From positions 60,614 to 124,613 of the forward strand of contig JANQEL010000288.1 in the NCBI GenBank assembly GCA_028278345.1: a stretch of DNA of 64,000 nucleotides. The letters are read 5' to 3'. The notes beneath the pieces are model-generated. The model worked only from the letters and a program-made list of their open reading frames with translations, was not told where the DNA came from and searched no databases. The translations under genes and the position numbers were made by a program. Source of the DNA: Myxococcota bacterium. Its GTDB lineage: Bacteria; Myxococcota_A; UBA9160; UBA4427. Shown piece by piece: positions 16,321-24,920 of this stretch. Positions within the stretch are counted from its first letter, which is position 1. The number at the start of each line of letters is the position of its first letter.

Positions 16321-17487
16321 TCAAGAGAGCAGGCTCTGCGAAGGTTGCCCTGTCAGCAAGCGTCCGTAGTCGGCGTAACGCACTTCGCGATCGAAGAACA
16401 TGTGGTTCGACGCGGTCTGGATGTCGCGCAGGGCGCGTTGGATCGGACTCTCGAGCCGCGAGCCGCTGGCGCCGGTGATCGAGGCCAGTTCCGTCATCGC
16501 GTCGCGCACCATGAAGACGGCGTGCGAGATGCGCGTCATCCAGCTCGACCGCGTCTCGCGTGATGCGCTGAAGCGCTGTTCCATCAAGTCGCGCAGCACT
16601 TCGCGAAACATCAGTTCGGCGGCTTCGAGCGTGAGTGCGGCCTTCGCCGCCACCGAGAACTTCCCGTCGTCGCCGGGCAGGATGCCCATGCGGTCCTGCT
16701 TTTCCTCGATTTTGGTCTTCGTCTGCGCGGACCATTCCTCGAGCGCGCCCTGGGCGGCCCCGAGCAGCGGCAGACCGGCTGCGAAACCCAGGATCGGAGG
16801 GAGCGGCGTCTGGAAGATCGGCGCGTCGTACGGCAGCGGGCTCTCGCCTACGGCACCCATGAACGGCGCCAACGGAGCGGCATGCGCTTCCGGAATGAAG
16901 ACGTCGTCGATCCGGTAGTCGAGAGATCCGGTGCCGCACATGCCGGAGACGAACCAGGTATCGACCATCTCGGTCTGCTCTTTCGGCAACAAGAAGAGCA
17001 TCGGTTGCTCGCCTTCGATCGCTCCGACCGGCATCACCCAGTCCGAGTGGACGATGCACGTACCCCACGACCACTGCCCGTTCAGGCGATAGCCGCCGTC
17101 GACTCGTGTGGCGCCGCCGCCAGCGGGGTTGAGTGAAACCGGGGCCATGATGTACGGCCGCTCTTCGAACAGCTTCGCCACGACCTCCTTCGGAAAGGCC
17201 AGCGCCCAGTAGTTGTGCTCGATGTAGAAGGCCGTGAGCCAGGCCGTCGAGGCATCGGCTCTCGCGAGGGTCAGTGTGACTTCGAAGTAGGTGTCGACGT
17301 CGGCCTCGAGACCACCGAACTCGCGCGGAACCATCATCGAGTAGATCCCGGTTTCGCGGATGGCATCGATCACCTCGTCGGATGCGCGACGCGCGATCTC
17401 GGATTCGCGTGCCTTCTCGCGCACCAGGGGAACGAGCTTCTCGGCAGCCTCGATCAGGGCGTCGTGGCTCATAGCGGGTTGGGACAT
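16321..17487 (-). CDS. Acyl-CoA dehydrogenase-family flavoprotein (HsaA/HpaB-like monooxygenase type)
   Basis: The ATG at 17487 (MSQPAMSHDALIEAAEKLVP) follows CAGGAGAG, giving 388 residues; the 529-residue track ORF is an upstream extension. VPREFGGLEADVDTYFEVTLTLARADASTAW and WSWGTCIVHSDWVMPVGA resemble flavin-dependent monooxygenases of the acyl-CoA dehydrogenase fold, such as HsaA-type hydroxylases that take FMNH2 or FADH2 from a partner. A true acyl-CoA dehydrogenase is less likely because the ACAD catalytic block is not seen. It lies 37 bases after a MarR gene. The MarR is divergent from an azoreductase that could supply reduced flavin or remove quinones. Substrate unknown. Confidence 0.75.
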   Translation of the reverse strand: MSQPAMSHDALIEAAEKLVPLVREKARESEIARRASDEVIDAIRETGIYSMMVPREFGGLEADVDTYFEVTLTLARADASTAWLTAFYIEHNYWALAFPKEVVAKLFEERPYIMAPVSLNPAGGGATRVDGGYRLNGQWSWGTCIVHSDWVMPVGAIEGEQPMLFLLPKEQTEMVDTWFVSGMCGTGSLDYRIDDVFIPEAHAAPLAPFMGAVGESPLPYDAPIFQTPLPPILGFAAGLPLLGAAQGALEEWSAQTKTKIEEKQDRMGILPGDDGKFSVAAKAALTLEAAELMFREVLRDLMEQRFSASRETRSSWMTRISHAVFMVRDAMTELASITGASGSRLESPIQRALRDIQTASNHMFFDREVRYADYGRLLTGQPSQSLLS

Positions 17488-17524
17488 GACTTCGCTCTCC
17501 TGTTCGTGTCGTGGGTACGCGAGA

Positions 17525-17983
17525 TCAACTGCGGGGTTCGAAGATCGGAAGGTCGCCCCAGTCGCGACGCAGCGCGGTCGCGCAGGCTTCGACCCTTCCC
17601 TTTCCGATGCGCCGCTCGAGCTCTCGCGCGAGTCGATGGAGGATCTCGAGGGCGTCGCGCCGCTGCGCCTCGCCATCGGGACTGAAGACGACCACCTTGC
17701 CGCGTCCATCCCGGGGATCGTCTTCGAGGATGACGAGCTTGCGCTCGACGAGGGTGCTCGTCGCCTTGTGGACGGCCTGTCGAGAGATCCCGAGTTGTCG
17801 TGCGATCTCCGCGGGACGGACGACCCCCGAAGCGACGAAGAGCATGATCTGCGACTCGGTGCCGCCCAGCGGCGCCCACCCTCGCGCAGCGAGGTTCTCC
17901 TGGAGAGCACGATCCAGCCAGCTGAACCCGCTCAACAGGCCCCACATGAGGTCGACTCGGCTTTCCGGAGCATGTGAACCCAT
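17525..17983 (-). CDS. MarR-family transcriptional regulator
   Basis: The 152-residue protein has a MarR/winged-helix core: GVVRPAEIARQLGISRQAVHKATSTLVERKLVILEDDPRDGRGKVVVFSPDGEAQR. The recognition helix is SRQAVHKATSTLVE and the wing is DPRDGRGKVV. It is divergent from an azoreductase gene and precedes the flavin monooxygenase-like gene on its own strand. A palindrome overlapping a -35 element in the shared intergenic region is its probable site. MarR-azoreductase pairs often respond to quinones; that is by analogy. Confidence 0.87.
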   Translation of the reverse strand: MGSHAPESRVDLMWGLLSGFSWLDRALQENLAARGWAPLGGTESQIMLFVASGVVRPAEIARQLGISRQAVHKATSTLVERKLVILEDDPRDGRGKVVVFSPDGEAQRRDALEILHRLARELERRIGKGRVEACATALRRDWGDLPIFEPRS

Positions 17984-18015
17984 CCAGAAGAAGGAAAGCC
18001 CACACCGAGTCGGTC

Positions 18016-18031
18016 GTCAACCTGGTTGACA
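18016..18031. promoter_or_regulatory. Candidate MarR operator overlapping a -35 element
   Basis: GTCAACC-T-GGTTGAC is a perfect seven-base inverted repeat with one central base (18016-18030). It ends in TTGACA (18026-18031), a consensus -35 element for the plus-strand azoreductase gene. Repressor binding would block the promoter. The -10 region is weak (TTTAGC-like). Confidence 0.6.
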
Positions 18032-18087
18032 TCATAAATCGACGCGTTTAGCGTCCGTGACCTCCTCGATCACGATGGGAATCGACG

Positions 18088-18747
18088 ATGACCAGGGTGC
18101 TCTACCTCGAAGCGAGTCCGGGCAAGGAAGCCTCCGTCACATCCAGGCTCGCCAACGCCTTCCTCGACACCTATCGCGAGAAGAATCCCGATCACGAGAT
18201 CGAGCATCTTCCCCTCTTCGAAGTCGACCTCCCCAACTTCGGTCAGGAAGGTGCGCGACAGAAGTTCGAGAACCTCGGCGCGGTGACAGCCGGCAAGGGG
18301 CCGATCGAGGCGCAGGGCGAGTGGGCAGGCGTCATGGCGGAGGTCGAACGCCTGAAGCGCGCCGACAAGGTGTTGTTGTCGGCACCGATGTGGAACTTCT
18401 CGATCCCGTGGCGACTCAAGCAGTGGATCGACGTGGTCGCCCACATCGGCGTCACCGTCGTCGTCGAACCGAAAGACGGTGGGATTTCATACATCGGCCA
18501 GATCACCGGGCGCCCACTGCAGATGATCCTCGCGAGCGGAAGCCCCTACGAGATGCGCTTCCCCCTCGAGAGCGACGACAAGATGGACTTCCAGCGCGCC
18601 TACCTGGACAGGATCTTCCGCTTCATCGGCTTCAGCGACATCCGGCTGGTGAAGGCTCAACCGACGGGCATGCCGGCGGGCCCCAAGCGCGACGCCCTCG
18701 AAGCCGAGTGGGAAAAGCAGGTGAAGCAGGCCGCCGAGCGGTTCTGA
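18088..18747 (+). CDS. azoR: FMN-dependent NADH-azoreductase / quinone reductase
   Basis: The 219-residue protein matches AzoR-type flavodoxin-like enzymes. It has VLYLEASPGKEASVTSRLANAFLDTYREKNPDHEIEHLPLFEVDLP at the N-terminus, then LLSAPMWNFSIPWRLKQWIDVVAHIGVTV in the FMN-binding region. These enzymes use NADH to reduce quinones and azo dyes by two electrons and thereby limit quinone stress. It is divergent from a MarR gene with an operator over its likely promoter, so it is probably induced by a quinone or related ligand. Length is close to the family norm. Confidence 0.9.
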   Translation: MTRVLYLEASPGKEASVTSRLANAFLDTYREKNPDHEIEHLPLFEVDLPNFGQEGARQKFENLGAVTAGKGPIEAQGEWAGVMAEVERLKRADKVLLSAPMWNFSIPWRLKQWIDVVAHIGVTVVVEPKDGGISYIGQITGRPLQMILASGSPYEMRFPLESDDKMDFQRAYLDRIFRFIGFSDIRLVKAQPTGMPAGPKRDALEAEWEKQVKQAAERF

Positions 18748-18809
18748 TCCGAGAAATCCAACGAAGCGAGCCGCCCGATCACCACCTCCTCGCGTACCCT
18801 ATCCGCGAG

Positions 18810-21047
18810 ATGAACCTCGACCTCACGGAAGACCAGGAGCTCCTTCGCGAGACCTTCGAGCAGCTGCTGTCCGTCGAATCGGCTTTCGATCGGGTGCGCG
18901 CGAGCGAAGCGACCGGCTTCGACCCGAAGCTCTGGAACACCCTCGTCGAAGTCGGCGCCCCGGGCCTCCGCGTATCGGAGGCGCTCGGGGGAACGGGTGG
19001 GAGCCTGCTCGACGCTGCGCTGCTCGCCGAACAGGTGGGTCGGCACCTGGCTTCGGGCCCCATCATCGAAGCGATCTGCGCCTGTTCGGGACTCGCGACG
19101 CTCGACGTGGACGAAGCCCGTGCACTCGTTCGGGCCGTACTCTCGGGGGATCGGATCGTCAGCTTCGTGCCTCGCGTCGTGGACGATAGACGCACGTTGG
19201 TTCCCGGTGGTGCGGCGGCGACTGCGGTCGTGGCCTTCGATGGCGAAGCCCTCGTTCGTGTCGAGCGGGAAACGGCGCCAATGCGCGAATCCGATCTCGG
19301 CACCGGCGGCTTTGCCTATTGGGACTTCGCAGAGAGCGGCAACGACTCATCGCGCTCCGTTCTGGCCGAGGGAAGCGAAGCGCGCGCATGCTTCGAACGG
19401 ATGCGCGAGGAGTGGCGTCTGCTCAGTGCCTGCGCGCTGATCGGTCTCGGGCGACACGCGATCGAAATAGCCGCGGCCTATGCAACCGAGCGCATCCAGT
19501 TCGATCGCCCAATCGGTTCGTTCCAGGCGATCGCCCACCCCCTGGCCGAGCTGATCACCCTGCTCGAAGGGGGTGGCGTGCTGGTCTGGCGCGCGATCGA
19601 AGCGATCGCGCAGGGCGCGGGCGACGCCGCAGCACTCAGCGCCCTCTCCTTCGCTTGGGCGGCCGAGCAGGCGCCGAAGGCCACGCGCCAGGCCCTTCAC
19701 ACCCACGGTGGCTATGGGCTCAGCGACGAATACGACATCCAGCTCTTCCACCGGCGCGCGAAGTCCTGGGCCCTCGCCGCTGGCGATCCCCGCACTGCCT
19801 ACCTCGACGCCGCCGATCGTCGCTGGCGGGGTCGCACTGCGGAACTCCCCGACGCCGGCGCGGTCCAGCTCGACTTCGGCCTCGGCAAAGCCGCAGTGAA
19901 CTTCGGCGAGGAAGCCCGCCGCTTCTTCGAGGCCAACCCGACGCCGCCGGAGTTGCTCGTGCATCAACACGACTTCGACGGACACGATCCCGCATTCCAG
20001 AAGAAGATGGCCGAAGCCGGGCTCCTCTATGCGTCTTGGCCCACGAAATACGGTGGACGCGGCCTCGACGTATACGAAGTCGCCGCATTCAACGACGTCA
20101 TTCGCGCCGCCGGCCGCAGCACCCATGCCCTCGGCACCACGTCGATGGTCGGGCAGACGTTGAACGAGTACGCGTCGGAGGAACTCAAGCAGGAAGTCCT
20201 CCCAAGAATCATTCGCGGCGAGGCGATCTGCTCTCTCGGCTATACCGAGCCCGGTTCCGGCTCCGACGTGGCGGCCGCGGTGACGCGGGCGGAACGCGAC
20301 GGCGACGATTGGCGGATCAACGGGCAGAAGATGTTCACCAGCGGTGCGAACATCGGCCAGTACGTCTTCCTGCTCACGCGGTCGAACCCCGATGCCAAGA
20401 AGCACCGCGGGCTCACCATGTTCCTCGTCCCCCTCGACACGCCGGGGATCGAGATCCAGCCGATCCATACGCTCTCGGACGAGCGCACCAACGCGACCTA
20501 CTACACCGACGTGCGCATCCCCGACCGCTATCGAGTGGGGCCCGTCGACGGCGGCTGGACGGTGTTGCGCTACGCACTTCAGCTCGAACACGCGGGCGGC
20601 GGGGGCACGGGCAAGCACGACTTCCTGCGCAACCTGATCGATCGCACCGCCGCCTGGGCCAGCGCGAACGAACGCGAAGGTCACGCCATCATCGAAGACG
20701 AGCACGTTCGCGACGTATTGGCTCGCGCGGACGCCGTTGCCGAGATCAACATCTCGCTCACGCTGTTGGATCTGTGGAGCGTCGCCAACGAACTGCCCGA
20801 TCGCGGCACCGGCGCGATGGTGGCCACCCTGCAGAAGACCACGATGTCCGAGGTCGTCTCCAGGTTGATGGATCTGGCGGCGCCCGAGAGCGTGCTGAAG
20901 CGCGGGAGCGAAGGCGCCGTCGCCGAGGGCGAACTCGAATTCGGCTATCGGCTTGCTTCCGCGAATGCGATCTACGGCGGCACCGCGGAGATCCTACGAA
21001 GCATCGTCGCCCAGACCGCGCTCGGGCTTCCGCGAAGCCGCAGCTGA
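18810..21047 (+). CDS. Fused two-domain acyl-CoA dehydrogenase (FadE34-like)
   Basis: The start at 18810 (MNLDLTEDQELLRETFEQLL) begins the first acyl-CoA dehydrogenase domain; the 996-residue track ORF wrongly runs back over the azoreductase gene. The protein is 745 residues with two ACAD domains. Domain 1 spans about 1-360 and has IQFDRPIGSFQAIAHPLAEL. Domain 2 spans about 370-745 and has YTEPGSGSDVAAAVTRAERD, WRINGQKMFTSGA and NAIYGGTAEILRSIVAQ. This single-chain arrangement resembles FadE34, which acts on sterol or bile-acid side chains in actinobacteria. Substrate here is unknown. A Tat-exported FAD oxidoreductase follows after 54 bases. Confidence 0.86.
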   Translation: MNLDLTEDQELLRETFEQLLSVESAFDRVRASEATGFDPKLWNTLVEVGAPGLRVSEALGGTGGSLLDAALLAEQVGRHLASGPIIEAICACSGLATLDVDEARALVRAVLSGDRIVSFVPRVVDDRRTLVPGGAAATAVVAFDGEALVRVERETAPMRESDLGTGGFAYWDFAESGNDSSRSVLAEGSEARACFERMREEWRLLSACALIGLGRHAIEIAAAYATERIQFDRPIGSFQAIAHPLAELITLLEGGGVLVWRAIEAIAQGAGDAAALSALSFAWAAEQAPKATRQALHTHGGYGLSDEYDIQLFHRRAKSWALAAGDPRTAYLDAADRRWRGRTAELPDAGAVQLDFGLGKAAVNFGEEARRFFEANPTPPELLVHQHDFDGHDPAFQKKMAEAGLLYASWPTKYGGRGLDVYEVAAFNDVIRAAGRSTHALGTTSMVGQTLNEYASEELKQEVLPRIIRGEAICSLGYTEPGSGSDVAAAVTRAERDGDDWRINGQKMFTSGANIGQYVFLLTRSNPDAKKHRGLTMFLVPLDTPGIEIQPIHTLSDERTNATYYTDVRIPDRYRVGPVDGGWTVLRYALQLEHAGGGGTGKHDFLRNLIDRTAAWASANEREGHAIIEDEHVRDVLARADAVAEINISLTLLDLWSVANELPDRGTGAMVATLQKTTMSEVVSRLMDLAAPESVLKRGSEGAVAEGELEFGYRLASANAIYGGTAEILRSIVAQTALGLPRSRS

Positions 21048-21101
21048 GCCACAGCTCGGCGAAGCGAGACGGTTCAGGAACAGTCCAAGGAGAGTCGAAG
21101 C

Positions 21102-22433
21102 ATGGAGGTCACCCGCAGGCGCTTCCTCGTCGGCGGAAGCGTCGCAGCACTCGCGGCGCCCGGCCTGGCGGGTCTCGCCGCGGGGCGGGGAGGCGTCGAG
21201 ACGGACGCGCGCAAGGATCCCGTCTGGGTCGCAAGTTCGCCCGCGATGCCATCCCTCCCGCGATTCGAAGGTGATCGCAAGGTCGACCTCGCCATCGTGG
21301 GTGGCGGCTATACCGGCCTCGCGTGCGCGTACTACACCAAGCTTTTCCGACCCGATTGGACGGTCGTGGTCCTCGAATCCCACAAGCTCGCTTCGAGTGC
21401 GAGTTCTCGAAACTCCGGAGCGGTATATGCGAACTACGTCGGCATCTCCGATCCGGAGATGCCCGAACGCGGCATGAATCGCCTTCGCGAGTTCATCGAG
21501 AAAGAGGAAGTCGATTGCGACTTCGCGCCGGCCTCCACCCTGATGCTACTGACGTCGAAGAGTGCAGCCGAGCGCGCACGGAGCGATCTCGAGCCGGGCG
21601 CCACCTTCGTCGAAGCGGATGAACTGCGCGAACGAACGGGCAGCGACTACCACGCGGGTGCCGTGAACCCGCCCGGCTACTACCGCGTGCACCCCATGAA
21701 GCTCGCGGTCGGACACGCCCGTGCGGCCTTGCATGTCGGCGCCGAGCTCTTCGAAGACTCGCCCGCCCTCTCGATCGAAACGGGAAAGCCTGCACGAATC
21801 TCGACTCCGCGCGGCGAACTGATGGCCGGCAACGTCCTCATCGCGACCAACGCACACACGAACCGCCTTGGCTTCTTTCGCCGCACCATGTATCCGATCC
21901 ACCAATACAGCTTCGCGACACGCAGGCTGACGAGCGAAGAGATCGCATCGTTCGGACTCGACCAATGGATGCTCCGCTTCGAGCGACAGATGCTCCCCGT
22001 CACCTTCAGCATGACCCCCGATGGCCACTTCTTCGTTCGTATGGTTCTCGGCTACGCGAGCCACGATTCGTGTCACTGGCAGGACATCGCCAGCGCACAG
22101 GACGTTGCACGCCGGATCTTCGAGCAGCGCTACCCCGCGATCGCAGACGTCGGCCTTTCTCACGGATGGCACGGTGTGACGGGTCACACCACGCTGTTCA
22201 AGCAGGTGGCCGGAGTCATCGGCGACGGAAACATCCACGTCAGCGCGGCCTACAACGGGCTCGGCATCATGCCCGCCCACAACAATGGCTACCTGACCGC
22301 GTGCCGACTCGCGGGTCGGGAGGAAGAGGACACCCGGTTCCTCACCGGAGTCACGGGCCAGTTACCATTCCCGGGAGAGTTCTATCGCAGCCTGATCCTG
22401 AAGCCGGCGATGAAGCTGCTGACGCCGGTGTAG
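21102..22433 (+). CDS. Tat-exported FAD-dependent amine oxidoreductase (DAO/PuuB-like)
   Basis: The 443-residue protein starts with a twin-arginine signal, MEVTRRRFLVGGSVAALAAP, so it should be exported folded with FAD bound. A DAO-type Rossmann motif follows (DLAIVGGGYTGLACAYY), then SSASSRNSGAVYANYVG as in gamma-glutamylputrescine oxidase and sarcosine/glycine oxidase relatives. The C-terminus has HVSAAYNGLGIMPAHNNGYL. It probably oxidises an amine or amino acid in the periplasm. Relation to the preceding fused dehydrogenase is unclear. The spacing (54 bases) and a ribosome-binding site (AAGGAGAG) allow cotranscription. Confidence 0.85.
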   Translation: MEVTRRRFLVGGSVAALAAPGLAGLAAGRGGVETDARKDPVWVASSPAMPSLPRFEGDRKVDLAIVGGGYTGLACAYYTKLFRPDWTVVVLESHKLASSASSRNSGAVYANYVGISDPEMPERGMNRLREFIEKEEVDCDFAPASTLMLLTSKSAAERARSDLEPGATFVEADELRERTGSDYHAGAVNPPGYYRVHPMKLAVGHARAALHVGAELFEDSPALSIETGKPARISTPRGELMAGNVLIATNAHTNRLGFFRRTMYPIHQYSFATRRLTSEEIASFGLDQWMLRFERQMLPVTFSMTPDGHFFVRMVLGYASHDSCHWQDIASAQDVARRIFEQRYPAIADVGLSHGWHGVTGHTTLFKQVAGVIGDGNIHVSAAYNGLGIMPAHNNGYLTACRLAGREEEDTRFLTGVTGQLPFPGEFYRSLILKPAMKLLTPV

Positions 22434-22460
22434 CTGAGCGAGCGCGAGGCTTCCCAGCCC

Positions 22461-24365
22461 CTACTCGGTCGGTCGGATCCAGATGGCCGAGGTCACGGCG
22501 CGTTCCTGGATGGAGGTCGGCTCGGGCGCCTCTACGCCCATGGTCTTCGCGGCGTAGGTCGTGTGCCTGGGGGTCGGGATTTCGATCGCGCGCGCGTAGT
22601 AGAGGGCGTGTTGGGTTGGGTCGTAATCGGGGTCGCGCCAGATGGTGGAGAGCTGGGCCGCGCCGATCGTGTTGCCGTAGCTCGCTTCGGCGACATCCAC
22701 GGTATTGCCGACGGCATCGAGCTTTCCGCCCGCCGCCTTCTCGATCCTGCCGCCGGAGGCCGCGACGTCGAAAATACGTTCGTGACTCGCGCCGGCCGAG
22801 TCCACCCAGGCCTTGATGATCTGCACCCGGTCGAGGTTCGCGCCGATCGGGTCCCTTGCGGCCACGACCACGAAGGCGGGCGACCCACCCGCGCGCGCAT
22901 CGAGAGTGCCACCCATGGGCACACCGCCCTCGTACGCCTCCGCGAGCCAGTCCCCGTCGAGCAGGTCGTCGGGGTAGTCCCAACCCGCGAGGAAGCGAAC
23001 CGAAATGCGCGGGCCCGAAGAGGCGAAGGTCTCCTTGCGCTGCATCGCATCGAAGATCGAGTCGCGGGTGTTCGCCTCGGCCCAGACGGCGACGAGCCCC
23101 GCCGCACCGTAGACGCGCATGGGGAGTTGCTCGAAGGGCATGAGGTAGGACAGGCCCAGGCGCTGTGCGGGTGATCCGTCCATCAAGGGCAGCTTGCCGT
23201 GATAGTTGTCTTCCTCGACGGAGAAGCTGGCGTTGTGGCTGTCGCTGCTCGCGATCGCGCCGAAACGGAAGGGATTGAAGCCCTCGCGATGGGCAAACTC
23301 GAGGCCGGTTCGCAGGGCGTCGCGCGCGTAGCTGCCCTTCGGCTCACTGGGCGGCGCGTCGGCGGTCATCACCGTGTCCATGAGCTCGAAATCCGCGAAC
23401 TCGTCTTCGGGGGAGAGGCTCGGATGCGTTTCCGAGGTGCCCTTGATCTGGAAGATCTCGACGATCGGTTCGTTGCGATCGCGCGTTTCTGCGTAGGCGG
23501 CGTCGAGAGGATCACCGCCGAACTTGCGGGATTCGAACATGCGGCCGTCGCTCACGTTGCTGTTGTGCGGGATCGCGAGCACCCGCTTGCCCTCGGCCCG
23601 CTGTTGATCGAGAGCCTTCCAGAGGTCTTCGGGGTTCTCGGAATCGCGCGACGAGACGGGGTAGTCGGGGACGTCCGTCGAGGCGTAGACGACGTTGCGG
23701 TGAAGGTTGCGCTCACCCGGCATGGAAGACCATTCGTAGGCGATGAAGGAGGTGAAGCGCCCCGGGTCGTTGTGGCGCTCGGCGGCTTCGATGATCTCCT
23801 TCCACGCCGTTCGCGAGACGTCTTCCATTCCCGGCAGACCGAATTGCTCTTCCCGGATATCGCGGCTCGACATCTTGACTAGGGCGATCGACAGGAATTG
23901 CCAGGTCATGCGCAGCGGGTTGCCCGAACGCGCCGCAGCGCGAAGCGCCTCGGACTCTGCTGTTCCGCCTTCGGCGAGGTGGCGCGGCACGCCGAGGTAC
24001 TCGGCGTGGTCGGTCACGCCGCCGAAATCAAGGGGACGCTGCGCGCGAATCGGGTAGCCGAGGGCATGCTCGATGGTGCCGCCCTTCATGTGGGTATAGG
24101 CGTCGTCGGGAAGCGCGCGAACTCCCATCGTGAAGGCGTCGTAGGAGAATGCGGTGTGGATGTGCAGATCGCCCCAGAGCAGGTTCCGCGTCGGGCTGGC
24201 TTCGACGGGTTCTCGCTCGGGTGGCCCCTCGGCCGTTGCAGGATCGAAGCGCTCGTCGAGAGTCGGGTCTTCGTAGCTGCCGCAGCCGATCGACGCGAAG
24301 GCGACAGCGAGTGCCAGCACACAGCCCGAGATCGACCGCTTGATCACGCGAACTCCCGCGAGCAC
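22461..24365 (-). CDS. DUF3604-family lipoprotein (PHP-like hydrolase fold)
   Basis: The 634-residue protein begins with a signal peptide ending AFASIGCGS, a good lipobox at about residue 28. The mature part has the DUF3604 signature NLLWGDLHIHTAFSYDAFTMG, DFGGVTDHAEYLG, FTSFIAYEWSSMPG, VLAIPHNSNVSDG and IASSDSHNASF. The His-rich motifs imply a PHP-type metal site. Reaction unknown. It is the last gene of a nine-gene minus-strand operon and begins three bases after the VOC stop, so translation is probably coupled. The internal GTG at residue 7 could also be a start. Confidence 0.86.
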   Translation of the reverse strand: MLAGVRVIKRSISGCVLALAVAFASIGCGSYEDPTLDERFDPATAEGPPEREPVEASPTRNLLWGDLHIHTAFSYDAFTMGVRALPDDAYTHMKGGTIEHALGYPIRAQRPLDFGGVTDHAEYLGVPRHLAEGGTAESEALRAAARSGNPLRMTWQFLSIALVKMSSRDIREEQFGLPGMEDVSRTAWKEIIEAAERHNDPGRFTSFIAYEWSSMPGERNLHRNVVYASTDVPDYPVSSRDSENPEDLWKALDQQRAEGKRVLAIPHNSNVSDGRMFESRKFGGDPLDAAYAETRDRNEPIVEIFQIKGTSETHPSLSPEDEFADFELMDTVMTADAPPSEPKGSYARDALRTGLEFAHREGFNPFRFGAIASSDSHNASFSVEEDNYHGKLPLMDGSPAQRLGLSYLMPFEQLPMRVYGAAGLVAVWAEANTRDSIFDAMQRKETFASSGPRISVRFLAGWDYPDDLLDGDWLAEAYEGGVPMGGTLDARAGGSPAFVVVAARDPIGANLDRVQIIKAWVDSAGASHERIFDVAASGGRIEKAAGGKLDAVGNTVDVAEASYGNTIGAAQLSTIWRDPDYDPTQHALYYARAIEIPTPRHTTYAAKTMGVEAPEPTSIQERAVTSAIWIRPTE

Positions 24366-24368
24366 CGA

Positions 24369-24908
24369 CTAGTTCTCGCCGAACGCTTTCGCCCGATCGG
24401 CGCGGTACTCGTCCATGGGTCGGAATTCGGAGTCATCGCGATACTGGTCTTCGACCCAGGCCAGTAGCTCTTCCTCGCTGAGGCTCGGATCCCAGACCAG
24501 ACCCGCCGGTTGCTTCACATGCCAGGGCGTGTCGCAGAACATCTCGATGCCATTGCCCTCGGGATCCTTGAAGTAGACCGAGATCGCGTTGCCGTGGGTG
24601 AGTGGCAGGATGCCCTCGACGCGCGGATCCGCGGTGAGCTTTCCGTGCATGGCGAGGACATCGGAGAGCGATTCCACGCGAAAGGCGTTGTGGTCGAGGC
24701 TCGTCGCCTCTTCGTCACCGCGTGTCGCCACGAGAGCCATCTGATGATGATCGCTCGAGCTTCCCGTCAGGAACACGATGTCGGGTGCGCCGGGCGGGCC
24801 CATCGGGCCGCGGTCGGAGACGACCCAGCCCATCGTGTCGCAGTAGAACTGCACCATCGCCTCGATGTCGCGCACCTTCAGCACGCAGTGCGACCAGCTC
24901 ACCTTCAT
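24369..24908 (-). CDS. VOC-family dioxygenase-like protein
   Basis: The 179-residue protein has a complete VOC module: HCVLKVRDIEAMVQFYCDTMGW (first metal His), HNAFRVESLSDV, and YFKDPEGNGIEMFCDTP (metal Glu). The layout resembles catechol-2,3-dioxygenase-like proteins, and a His-His-Glu site is plausible. A C-terminal extension of about 50 residues (SLSEEELLAWVEDQYR) is present. It may be a ring-cleaving dioxygenase or isomerase. It is the eighth gene of the operon, followed after three bases by the DUF3604 lipoprotein gene. Confidence 0.84.
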   Translation of the reverse strand: MKVSWSHCVLKVRDIEAMVQFYCDTMGWVVSDRGPMGPPGAPDIVFLTGSSSDHHQMALVATRGDEEATSLDHNAFRVESLSDVLAMHGKLTADPRVEGILPLTHGNAISVYFKDPEGNGIEMFCDTPWHVKQPAGLVWDPSLSEEELLAWVEDQYRDDSEFRPMDEYRADRAKAFGEN

Positions 24909-24920
24909 CGCGAGTCTCCT

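Noticed and set aside
19319-21274. 651-residue plus-strand ORF
   Set aside because: It is a +2 frame shadow of the fused acyl-CoA dehydrogenase and is dominated by Arg.
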